NCBI RefSeq assembly: GCF_001898325.1
Contig: NZ_MKTR01000016.1
Span: 1-64,000 of the forward strand
DNA: 64,000 bases
Direction of reading: 5' to 3'
Source: Microbacterium sp. 67-17
GTDB lineage: Bacteria; Actinomycetota; Actinomycetes; Actinomycetales; Microbacteriaceae
Of the stretch, positions 16,045 through 23,620 are shown in pieces (position 1 is the first letter of the stretch; every line of letters starts with the position of its first letter). Position numbers and translations under genes: made by a program. The notes under the pieces are model-generated. The model made no database searches, was not told the DNA's origin, and worked only from the letters and a program-made list of their open reading frames with translations.

Positions 16045-17208
16045 ATGAGCGAATCGCGATGGTGGGATCTCGTCGTCCCGATCGTGGCGGCAGCCATCGT
16101 CGCCCCCATCCTGATCCTGTCGGAACTCGACGGTCTCGATCGGATGCTGGTCGCTGCCTCCGCGGCGCTTCTGGTCATCGCCTACTTCGGCTTCGGTCGG
16201 AGGCTACGGCAGCGCAGCAGCACGCCGCTGGCCGTCGTATTCGTCGTCCTCGTGACCATTTCCATCGGAATCGGCGTGACCGCTGCCCCGTTCATGGCGA
16301 TGCTCCAGACTCTGGCGTATCCCCTCGTGTGGGTCTCGGTCGACACCCGACGAGGAGGCGTTCTCGGATCCATCGCCATCGGTTTCGGTGTCTTCGTCGG
16401 ATTCGTGGCTCACGGCGGCTTCACGATCGAGTCGCTCTGGGAAGGCATCCTCTCGGGGGGTCTAGCAGTCGTCTTCGCTACCGCTCTCGGCCTATGGATC
16501 TCGAGCATCGCCGAGTATGGGAAGGAGCGGGCACGTCTGGTCACGGAGCTGACCGCGGCGCAGTCCCAGGTCGAGGCGCTCAGTCGGGACCGGGGTGCGG
16601 CGGAGGAGCGGGAGCGCATCGCTCGTGACATCCACGACACGCTGGCGCAGACCCTCGCGGGCCTCGTCCTGTTGAGCGAGCGTGCGGGCCGGCAAGCGCG
16701 GGACGGGCGAACGGATGCAGCGGCCGAGACGATCGCGACGATCGAGCAGACCGCGCGCGAGGCGCTCGCTGAGTCCCGCGCGCTCGTGGCGCGGATGGCT
16801 GCCGTTCCCGCCGATGACGCTCTCGCGGCAGCGATCGAGCGGCTGGCCGCGCGCTTCCGGGCAGAGGTCGGCCTCGCGATTGATGTCGAGGTTTCAGCCG
16901 GCGTGGATCTCGATCGTGAGCAGCAGGTCGTTCTGCTGCGCTGCCTGCAAGAGGCTCTCGCCAACGTCCGAAAGCACGCGCGGGCAACCGTGGTCCTCGT
17001 GACCGTGGCCCACGATGGCGAGGGGATCCGGATGACTGTCCGCGACGACGGAGTCGGCTTCGACCCGTTGGCCGCCCGCACTGGATTCGGGCTCGACGGC
17101 ATCAGCGACCGCGCGACACTCGCGGGAGGGGACGTCGAGGTGGAATCGGCACCCGGCCACGGCGCGACGCTGACGATCCTGCTCCCGCCGGCCGGAGTCG
17201 CGGCATGA
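16045..17208 (+). CDS. NarL-family sensor histidine kinase
   Basis: 387 residues. Four to five N-terminal membrane helices (about 8-155) are followed by a HisKA_3 dimerisation domain with the phospho-acceptor His at about 197 in RIARDIHDTLAQTLAG, and an ATP-binding domain with EALANVRKHA (N box), DDGVGFDP (G1) and GFGLDGI. The membrane part has no recognisable extracellular sensor, so it probably detects a signal within the bilayer. GTG 16039, ATG 16042 and ATG 16045 are all possible starts. 16045 is best placed behind AAGGGG (16034-16039). The gene is coupled to its response regulator by ATGA and lies 39 bases after the exporter, in the manner of DesKR- or LiaRS-controlled transporters. Confidence 0.9.
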   Translation: MSESRWWDLVVPIVAAAIVAPILILSELDGLDRMLVAASAALLVIAYFGFGRRLRQRSSTPLAVVFVVLVTISIGIGVTAAPFMAMLQTLAYPLVWVSVDTRRGGVLGSIAIGFGVFVGFVAHGGFTIESLWEGILSGGLAVVFATALGLWISSIAEYGKERARLVTELTAAQSQVEALSRDRGAAEERERIARDIHDTLAQTLAGLVLLSERAGRQARDGRTDAAAETIATIEQTAREALAESRALVARMAAVPADDALAAAIERLAARFRAEVGLAIDVEVSAGVDLDREQQVVLLRCLQEALANVRKHARATVVLVTVAHDGEGIRMTVRDDGVGFDPLAARTGFGLDGISDRATLAGGDVEVESAPGHGATLTILLPPAGVAA

Positions 17209-17828
17209 TCCGACTCCTGATCGCCGATGACCATCCCGTCGTGCGCGCGGGGCTCGCCGGCTTGTTCGCCGATGAGGAAGGCTTCGAGGTTGTCGGTCAG
17301 GCGGCCGATGGAGCCCAGGCGGTCGAGCTGGCAGCACGCGAGAAGCCGGATGTCGTGCTCATGGACCTGCGGATGCCCGTGATCGACGGTGTTGCAGCGA
17401 CGGCTCGCATCGTCGCCTTTGGCGCCGACGCGCCGCGCGTGCTCATCCTCACGACGTATGAGAGCGACGATCAGATCCTGGCGGCGATCGAGGCGGGAGC
17501 TGCCGGTTACCTGCTCAAGGCAGCGCCGCAGGACGAGATCGTCGCGGGGATCCGCCTGGTCGCGACGGGGCAGACGGCGCTCTCGCCGGCTGTGGCGGCG
17601 CGGCTGGTGTCGCGGATGCGCGAGCCTGCGGCATCTGTCACGCTTACTCCGCGCGAGATCGAGGTCCTGCAGCTTGTGGCGCGTGGTCGCAGCAACAAGC
17701 TCATCGGCGCTGATCTCGGCATTGGCGAGTCGACGGTCAAGACCCACCTGCTGAAGATCTTCGACAAGCTCGAGGTCGCCGACCGAACCCACGCCGTGAC
17801 GGTAGCCATGGAGCGCGGCATCCTCTAG
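17205..17828 (+). CDS. NarL/LuxR-family response regulator
   Basis: 207 residues. The receiver domain has the acidic pair Asp8-Asp9, the phosphorylation site Asp54 in VVLMDLRMP, and Lys in YLLKAAP. The C-terminal LuxR helix-turn-helix (LTPREIEVLQLVARGRSNKLIG ... VKTHLLKIFDKL) binds DNA. It is the partner of the kinase directly upstream and most likely controls the ABC exporter genes of the same run. Confidence 0.93.
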   Translation: MIRLLIADDHPVVRAGLAGLFADEEGFEVVGQAADGAQAVELAAREKPDVVLMDLRMPVIDGVAATARIVAFGADAPRVLILTTYESDDQILAAIEAGAAGYLLKAAPQDEIVAGIRLVATGQTALSPAVAARLVSRMREPAASVTLTPREIEVLQLVARGRSNKLIGADLGIGESTVKTHLLKIFDKLEVADRTHAVTVAMERGIL

Positions 17829-17854
17829 CGAGGCAGGGCGTCCACTCACGCGCA

Positions 17855-17878
17855 ATGAGACGCAGTGTCATCTATGAT
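17855..17878 (+). promoter_or_regulatory. Candidate promoter/operator of the acyl-CoA dehydrogenase gene
   Basis: ATGAGAC-GCA-GTGTCAT (17855-17871) is a 17-base dyad with one mismatched pair. It abuts TATGAT (17873-17878), a good -10 box 35 bases before the start codon. A TetR- or FadR-type repressor bound here would block the promoter. No such regulator is encoded next to the gene, so this is inferred from the sequence alone. Confidence 0.4.
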
Positions 17879-17912
17879 GAGTCGCAGTCCCACCTCTGAA
17901 AGCGAGTTCGTC

Positions 17913-19634
17913 ATGGCTGACACCTCCGCCTACGTTCCTCCCGTCGATGACTACGCGTTCCTGTTCGCCGAGGCATTCGGCACCGATCTGGTGGCGCGCG
18001 CCACCAGCGGAGCCCTGAGCGCAGAGGATGCCGTCGACGCGCTGTCTGCGGCGGGGGAGCTCGCATCCGAGGTGCTGGCGCCGCTGAACGCATCCGGCGA
18101 CCGCGAGGGAGTGACGGTCTTCGACGGCCAGGCGAAGACGCCAGCCGGGTTCCCCGAGGCCTATCGCGCGATCGTTGAGGCGGGCTGGATCACCGCCGAA
18201 GCGCCCGAGTCTGCCGGCGGCGATGGCCTGCCCGCGCTCGTACAAGCGGGACTCGGCGAGATGTGGAACGCCGCCAACACCGCGTTCGCGCTGTGCAGCG
18301 CCCTCAACACCGGGGCGATCCACGCCCTGGATGCCTATGCCTCCGACGACCTGCGCGAGCAGTACCTCACGCGGCTCGTCAGCGGCGAGTGGACCGGCAC
18401 CATGAACCTCACGGAGCCCCAGGCCGGCACAGACCTCGGCGCGATCCGCACCATGGCGACCCCGAACGACGACGGCACCTGGGCGGTCAAGGGTCAGAAG
18501 ATCTTCATCACCTGGGGCGACCACGACGTCGCCGAGAACATCGTTCATCTCGTGCTCGCTCGCACGCCGGATGCCCCCGAGGGTGCGAAGGGGATCTCGC
18601 TGTTCGTCGTGCCGAAGTTCCTGCCCGACGCTGCTGGAAACCCCGGGGAACGCAACGCCGTCACAACGGTCTCGGTCGAGCACAAGCTCGGCATCCACGG
18701 CAGCCCGACCTGCGTGCTCGAGTATGAGGGAGCGACGGGCTTCCTCGTCGGAGAGCTTCACGGCGGTCTTGCCGGAATGTTCGTCATGATGAACTCTGCC
18801 CGTGTCGGCATGGGGCTCCAGGCCACGGGAATCAGCGACCGCGCCTACCAACGCGCGCGGGCATATGCGCAAGAGCGTATGCAAGGTGCTGTGCTCGATC
18901 GTCCTGCCGGGACCCCGATCGCCGAGCACCCCGACGTCCGTCGCCTCCTGCTGTCGATGGCGAGCGAGATCAGTGCGATGCGGGCCCTCGGCGTCCACGT
19001 CGGCGACCTGTTCGACCGGGCGACGGATGCCGACAGCCTCCGCCTAGCCGAACTGTTCGTCCCGATCTTCAAGGGCTGGACCACCGAAGAGGCTCTGCGG
19101 ATCACGTCCGACGCGATCCAGGTGCACGGCGGCATGGGCTTCATCGAGGAATCCGGCGCGCCCCAGCACTACCGCGATGCCCGGATCATGCCGATCTACG
19201 AGGGCACCACGGCCATCCAGTCCAACGACCTGATCGGCCGCAAGGTCATCCGTGATGGTGGCGCGACAGTCGGCCGCGTCCTCGGCGAGACCGCCGAAGC
19301 GATCGCCACGCTCGAAAGACTCGACCACCCCGTCGCTGCACGGACCGCGGCGCGACTCGAGCGGGCCCGTGCATCTGCTGAGGAAGCGACGGCACAGCTG
19401 ATCGCGTTCGGGATGACGCGCGACGCATATGCCGTCAGCGTCCCGTACCTCATGCTCCTGGGCTTCGTGGCTGGCGGGCTGATGCATGCACGGATTCTCG
19501 CGGCAACCCTCGCGCACGACGCGCAGACGGATGCCGATGCGCGCCGCATCCGTGAAGCAGACGCGTACGGGGTCTACCACCTGTCGCGCGTCGCGGGTCT
19601 TGCCGAGGTCGTCGCCGCCGGCGAGATCGCCTGA
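17913..19634 (+). CDS. Acyl-CoA dehydrogenase (FadE5/DmdC-like long form)
   Basis: 573 residues, longer than the usual about 390 because of a C-terminal extension of the acetyl-CoA dehydrogenase_C type. It would oxidise an acyl-CoA to the trans-2-enoyl-CoA using FAD, passing electrons to ETF. Family features: MNLTEPQAGTDLG (flavin/substrate loop), KIFITWGDHD, QVHGGMGFIEESG, and the catalytic Glu in MPIYEGTTAIQ. The ATG at 17913 is supported by the family-like N-terminus and a preceding GAAAGCGAG. It stands alone, convergent with hypB. Confidence 0.9.
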   Translation: MADTSAYVPPVDDYAFLFAEAFGTDLVARATSGALSAEDAVDALSAAGELASEVLAPLNASGDREGVTVFDGQAKTPAGFPEAYRAIVEAGWITAEAPESAGGDGLPALVQAGLGEMWNAANTAFALCSALNTGAIHALDAYASDDLREQYLTRLVSGEWTGTMNLTEPQAGTDLGAIRTMATPNDDGTWAVKGQKIFITWGDHDVAENIVHLVLARTPDAPEGAKGISLFVVPKFLPDAAGNPGERNAVTTVSVEHKLGIHGSPTCVLEYEGATGFLVGELHGGLAGMFVMMNSARVGMGLQATGISDRAYQRARAYAQERMQGAVLDRPAGTPIAEHPDVRRLLLSMASEISAMRALGVHVGDLFDRATDADSLRLAELFVPIFKGWTTEEALRITSDAIQVHGGMGFIEESGAPQHYRDARIMPIYEGTTAIQSNDLIGRKVIRDGGATVGRVLGETAEAIATLERLDHPVAARTAARLERARASAEEATAQLIAFGMTRDAYAVSVPYLMLLGFVAGGLMHARILAATLAHDAQTDADARRIREADAYGVYHLSRVAGLAEVVAAGEIA

Positions 19635-19650
19635 GGCCTTCCGTCCCGGG

Positions 19651-20490
19651 TCAGCCCCGGGCGGGAGCGGTGGCCGGCGCGGTGATCTCCGCGATCCAGG
19701 AGAACCAGTCGGCGAGGCCGTCGCCTGCCTTCGCGCTCGTGAGGATGATCCGTGCTGTGGGGTTCACGGCACGGACGTTCGCGAGAAACAGGTCGAGGTC
19801 GAAGTCGAGGTAGGGCAGGAGGTCGGTCTTGTTCACGACGACCACGTCCACCGACCGGAACATAACCGGATACTTCAGGGGCTTGTCCTCGCCCTCGGTG
19901 ACGGATGCGACCATCGCGCGATGGTGAGCCCCGGTGTCGAACTCGGCGGGGCACACGAGGTTGCCGACGTTCTCGATCACGACGAGGTCGAGGTTCTCGA
20001 GCTCGAGACCGCGCAAAGCCCGGTCGACCATCGGGGCGTCAAGGTGGCACTCGCCGCCGAACCCGTTTCCGGTGTTCAAGAGCGAGATCTGCGCACCGTA
20101 GCCGTCGAGGCGATCAGCGTCGAGGGCTGTCTCGATGTCGCCCTCCACGATCCCGACGCGCACGCGCCCTTCCAACTCCGCGAGCGTCCGCTCCAGGAGC
20201 GTGGTCTTGCCGGCGCCCGGAGATGACATCAGGTTGATCGAGACGACGGATGCGGCATCCAGGGCCCGGCGGTTGCGGTCGGCCGCAGCATCGTTCTCGC
20301 TGAAGATCCGCTCCAGCACGTCGATGCGCTCAGCGCCCGTCTCGTAGCCGGAGTGATCACCGATGTGGTCGTCGTGTTCGTGATCATGCGGGTGGTCATG
20401 ATCGCCATGCGAATGCTCGTGCGAGTGCCCATCATCGTGGTGATCGTGAGCGTGCACGGTTCCGTCATCGTGGCGGTGAAAGCGACCCAT
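19651..20490 (-). CDS. hypB: Hydrogenase nickel incorporation GTPase HypB
   Basis: 279 residues. HypB is a SIMIBI GTPase that stores nickel and delivers it with HypA to the hydrogenase large subunit. The N-terminus is extremely His-rich (17 His among residues 5-46), a nickel-storage segment. The P-loop SPGAGKTT is at about 90-97, followed by GIVEGDIETALDA, the nickel/zinc ligand Cys in VGNLVCPAEFD, and the NKTDLL guanine motif. The ATG at 20490 is preceded by AAGGAAGGGAAG. It overlaps the 3' end of hypA by 26 bases. These two genes face away from the structural operon beyond the AraC gene. Confidence 0.96.
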   Translation of the reverse strand: MGRFHRHDDGTVHAHDHHDDGHSHEHSHGDHDHPHDHEHDDHIGDHSGYETGAERIDVLERIFSENDAAADRNRRALDAASVVSINLMSSPGAGKTTLLERTLAELEGRVRVGIVEGDIETALDADRLDGYGAQISLLNTGNGFGGECHLDAPMVDRALRGLELENLDLVVIENVGNLVCPAEFDTGAHHRAMVASVTEGEDKPLKYPVMFRSVDVVVVNKTDLLPYLDFDLDLFLANVRAVNPTARIILTSAKAGDGLADWFSWIAEITAPATAPARG

Positions 20491-20845
20491 CGGTCTTCCC
20501 TTCCTTTTCGCCGACCTCCATTGACCGGACGAGGAATTCCTCCCCAGATCGTACGACCACCGATCCACTTCCGCATGACGCGCACACGAGGATCGGCACG
20601 CCCTCGATCGTCGAATCCGTGGAGCACTCGCGGCACGTGACGATGGCCGGGATCGAGGTCACCTCGAGCCGCGATCCGGACAGCGATGGCGAGTTCTCGC
20701 ACACGATGCCCCAGCAATACACGAGAGTGTCGGGCACCACCTGGCGGAGCTGACCGACATCGAGCTGGATCGAGAGCACGGGGCGGCCCGCGCTCGAACG
20801 CTCAGCGATCGCAGCGATCGATCGGCACAACGACAGCTCGTGCAT
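20465..20845 (-). CDS. hypA: Hydrogenase nickel metallochaperone HypA
   Basis: 126 residues, starting MHELSLC; His2 with the N-terminal amine forms the nickel site of the family. The zinc-binding loop has two CxxC pairs, Cys71-x2-Cys74 and Cys88-x2-Cys91. It carries nickel to HypB and the large subunit. The C-terminus is about 10 residues longer than usual because the gene runs into hypB (26-base overlap), which favours coupled translation. A GGAGGG ribosome site precedes the ATG at 20845. Confidence 0.95.
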   Translation of the reverse strand: MHELSLCRSIAAIAERSSAGRPVLSIQLDVGQLRQVVPDTLVYCWGIVCENSPSLSGSRLEVTSIPAIVTCRECSTDSTIEGVPILVCASCGSGSVVVRSGEEFLVRSMEVGEKEGKTDGSLSPPR

Positions 20846-20922
20846 CCGGCCCTCCGACCCCACCGGTGGGGATGCCCTCACCCTAGATCCAATCGGCGCT
20901 CCGGCGGAACGCGCCAGGGTGA

Positions 20923-21909
20923 TCACGCGCCGCGAAGGGTGCGAGACGGCGATTCTCCGAAGCGGTCGCGGTACTCGTTCGCGAACCGGCCGGCGTGGGT
21001 AAACCCCCACCGCTGGGCGATCCCCGCGACTGTCGCGCCGCGCCTGGGGTCGGCATCCGTCAGATCGATGCGCACCCGCTGCAGTCGCTGGTCGCGAACG
21101 TATCCTGACGGCGTTGTGCCCAGGCGGTCGCGGAAGGTCTGCTGCAGATGGCGCGGAGAGACATGCACCGCGTGGGCAAGGACCGCCAGCGAGAACGGCT
21201 CGGCCAGATGCTGCTCGATGTAGGCGAGGGCGTCAACCATGAGACCCGACGTTGCCTGTCGCCTCAGCGAGCTGGAATAGTTCGAGGGCTGCAGCAGGAG
21301 CAGGGATGCGACCAGGAGGTCGGCGACGCTCTGTCGACCCAGGGGCAGGGTCAGCAGCGACGAATCGGTCATGGATTCGGTGCTCAGCAGCTGCACCGCG
21401 ATGCTCCACCGGATGCTTTCGGGAGAGCTCAGATCGAACAGCGGCTCAAACCGCAGCGGTTCGCTGACGCGCCGGCCGAGGGTGCGAGCCACGGCTGCCT
21501 CCACGGCATGACGTTCGAGGCGGACGAGGAGCTGGGGAGATTCGGGAGTCATCTCCAGCCGCACCGCCGTGCGCGGTGAGAGCACGATCGCCTGAACCGT
21601 CGTCGTGTGCACCGTGACTCCGTCCACGCGCGCCGCGAGCGCTCCGCCCTGGTTCATGCAAACCGTGACGGCGTCGGCGGTGACCGGGATGTCGATCGTG
21701 GTGGGGGTCCCGATATCCAGGTAGCCCAACGAGATCGTGTCGAAGCTCCGCGTGAACAGCGCGCCGTCGAGACTCGCGCGGTTGTCGTGGACGGCGACGG
21801 TGCCCTCCCCGAGGAGAGTCCCGAGTTCGCCGGCGAGACGCCGGGGGTCGTCGGTGCGCACCGAGGGGGCACTCGCCAGCGCCGGCGGCGTGCGCAGGGG
21901 ACGGGCCAT
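20923..21909 (-). CDS. AraC-family transcriptional regulator, candidate hydrogenase regulator
   Basis: 328 residues. The N-terminal about 210 residues resemble the AraC_binding_2 type of ligand domain. The C-terminal about 105 residues carry both AraC helix-turn-helix units (FSLAVLAHAVHVSPRHLQQTF and GATVAGIAQRWGFTHAGRFA..YRDRFGESP). The ATG at 21909 follows GGAGGA; the frame continues further upstream but has no better start. It lies between hypAB (same strand, 77 bases downstream) and the divergent hydrogenase operon (124 bases away). It is the only transcription factor inside the cluster, so control of H2 oxidation is the obvious guess; the effector is unknown. Confidence 0.88.
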   Translation of the reverse strand: MARPLRTPPALASAPSVRTDDPRRLAGELGTLLGEGTVAVHDNRASLDGALFTRSFDTISLGYLDIGTPTTIDIPVTADAVTVCMNQGGALAARVDGVTVHTTTVQAIVLSPRTAVRLEMTPESPQLLVRLERHAVEAAVARTLGRRVSEPLRFEPLFDLSSPESIRWSIAVQLLSTESMTDSSLLTLPLGRQSVADLLVASLLLLQPSNYSSSLRRQATSGLMVDALAYIEQHLAEPFSLAVLAHAVHVSPRHLQQTFRDRLGTTPSGYVRDQRLQRVRIDLTDADPRRGATVAGIAQRWGFTHAGRFANEYRDRFGESPSRTLRGA

Positions 21910-21992
21910 CTGTCCTCCAGGGGATCGCTCTGAGGATAAACCCTGCGCATTCCGGATGCTACGCAACACCTGGCGGGGATACATTCGTGCCA

Positions 21993-22015
21993 GGACACCT
22001 CGTCGCGGAGTGTCC
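21993..22015 (+). promoter_or_regulatory. Dyad in the leader of the hydrogenase operon
   Basis: GGACACcTC (21993-22001) and GAGTGTCC (22008-22015) form a stem with one bulged C and a six-base loop, 18 bases before the operon start codon. Just upstream, TACATT (21980-21985) could be a -10 box. The dyad could be an operator at the transcription start or an mRNA hairpin affecting translation. The whole divergent region (21910-22032) must also hold the AraC gene promoter. Confidence 0.4.
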
Positions 22016-22032
22016 CGATCGGAGGACGCCGT

Positions 22033-22635
22033 ATGAGCACTGTGCTCTCGCCGGACGACGCGAAGATGATCACCGGCGCCGACATCGAGGCCGAGCGCCT
22101 TCGCCAGCGGCTCGGTGATCCAGAGACCGTCGCTGCCCTCAACCACCTGCTCGACAACGCTGAGCTCGTCGCGGGTCTCCTCGATGTCGTCGGCGGCTTC
22201 TTCGCGCACTCCGACAACATCGTCGAGAACGTCGCGACCAGCTACCACGAAGCCGTGGCGATGGTCACCGAGAGCCCGGTCGGAAAGCGGGCAGTTGCGG
22301 CAGGTCCTGCGCTCCTGAAGGTCGCCGACCAGGCGATTCCGGTTCTGGAGCACGTGGCAGATGCCGACCTCGTCGAGAAGATCGGATCCTCGGGACTGCT
22401 CGACCCGGCGCTTCTTGATCTGCTGACACGGGTGGCCGGGGGCGTCAGCCGTGCCACCGAGCAGGCGCAGGCCGAGGCTGAGCAGAAACCGCCGAGCATC
22501 ATCGCGATCAGCGGGATGACCCGCGACCCCGACGTCAGGCGAGGGCTTGCCTTCGCGCTGCGGATCGTCAAGGAACTCGGTCGCTCCCTCCGTGAAGAGG
22601 GAGAGGCCACCGCAACGGAAGGAGAGCAGGCATGA
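22033..22635 (+). CDS. DUF1641-like hydrogenase-associated protein
   Basis: 200 residues, all helical in character and without membrane helices. Segments such as NHLLDNAELVAGLLDVVGGFF and LLDPALLDLLTRVAG resemble DUF1641, a family often encoded next to formate dehydrogenases, sulfide:quinone reductases and hydrogenases. As first gene of the operon, coupled to the small subunit by ATGA (22632-22635), it probably associates with the enzyme, perhaps in electron transfer or membrane docking (inference). TCGGAGGA precedes the ATG. Biochemical function is not established. Confidence 0.7.
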   Translation: MSTVLSPDDAKMITGADIEAERLRQRLGDPETVAALNHLLDNAELVAGLLDVVGGFFAHSDNIVENVATSYHEAVAMVTESPVGKRAVAAGPALLKVADQAIPVLEHVADADLVEKIGSSGLLDPALLDLLTRVAGGVSRATEQAQAEAEQKPPSIIAISGMTRDPDVRRGLAFALRIVKELGRSLREEGEATATEGEQA

Positions 22636-23603
22636 CCAGCGTGCTGTGGTTGCAGGGCGGGGCGTGTTCGGGGAACACGATGTCGTTCCTCAACGCGGAT
22701 GAGCCGAGCGTGGTCGATCTCATCGTCGACTTCGGGCTTGAGATTCTCTGGCACCCGACGACGGGCCTTGAGATGGGCAAGAACGCCCAGAAGATCTTCA
22801 AGGACTGTGTCGAGGGCAAGCGCCAGCTCGACATCTTCGTGTTCGAGGGGACGGTGATCGAAGGCCCCGACGGCACGGGCCGCTTCGATATGTTCGCCGA
22901 TCGACCCATGAAGGATTGGGTGACAGACCTTGCCGAGGCGGCATCCATCGTCGTGGCCATCGGCGACTGCGCGTGCTTCGGCGGTCTTCCCGCCGTCGCG
23001 CCCAACCCCAGTGACTCGACAGGTCTGCAGTTCCACCGCAAGGCCAAGGGCGGATTCCTCGGTGCCGACTGGCGCAGCAAGTCGGGACTTCCCGTCATCA
23101 ACATCCCCGGCTGCCCCGCCCACCCCGACTGGATCACGCAGATCATCGTTGCGCTGGCCACGGGCCGCGTCGGAGACATCGCGCTCGACGACCTCAACCG
23201 GCCCCAGACCTTCTTCACCCAGTTCGTGCACAACGGCTGCACGCGCAACACGTTCTTCGAGTTCAAGCAGTCCACGATGAGCTTCGGGGAGGGCACGCGC
23301 ACCGGATGTCTGTTCTATGAATTCGGATGCCGCGGGCCGATGACCCACGCGCCGTGCAACCGCATCCTGTGGAACCGCCAGTCATCCAAGACCCGCGCGG
23401 GCATGCCGTGCCTCGGGTGCACGGAACCCGAGTTCCCGTTCGCCGACCTGATGCCCGGCTCCGTCTTCAAGACGCAGCTGATCGCCGGCGCCATCCCGAA
23501 GGACCTCCCGCCCGGAGAGGACCACGTCACCTACATGGCCATGGCTGCCGCGGCGCGGATCTCCGCGCCCAAGTGGTCCAAAGAGGACATGTTCGTCGTC
23601 TAG
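22632..23603 (+). CDS. hhyS: [NiFe]-hydrogenase small subunit, group 1h (actinobacterial high-affinity type)
   Basis: 323 residues carrying the iron-sulfur relay that takes electrons from the NiFe site. Likely cluster ligands: Cys12, Cys113/115 and Cys161 (proximal), His200, Cys203, Cys226 and Cys233 (distal), and Cys242, Cys260 and Cys263 (medial). The usual N-terminal CxxC is C-S-G-N (Cys12, Asn15). Loss of that Cys fits the oxygen-insensitive actinobacterial enzymes, whose proximal cluster is known to be held by three Cys and one Asp. There is no twin-arginine signal, so the enzyme stays in the cytoplasm. The order DUF1641 - small - large - protease and the subunit length support the group 1h call. 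Confidence 0.93.
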   Translation: MTSVLWLQGGACSGNTMSFLNADEPSVVDLIVDFGLEILWHPTTGLEMGKNAQKIFKDCVEGKRQLDIFVFEGTVIEGPDGTGRFDMFADRPMKDWVTDLAEAASIVVAIGDCACFGGLPAVAPNPSDSTGLQFHRKAKGGFLGADWRSKSGLPVINIPGCPAHPDWITQIIVALATGRVGDIALDDLNRPQTFFTQFVHNGCTRNTFFEFKQSTMSFGEGTRTGCLFYEFGCRGPMTHAPCNRILWNRQSSKTRAGMPCLGCTEPEFPFADLMPGSVFKTQLIAGAIPKDLPPGEDHVTYMAMAAAARISAPKWSKEDMFVV

Positions 23604-23620
23604 CCCGAAAGGCCCAGCAC

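Noticed and set aside
16410..17855. A 481-codon open frame antisense to the histidine kinase and response regulator
   Set aside because: Both plus-strand genes show all catalytic motifs. The antisense product is Arg/Ser-rich shadow.
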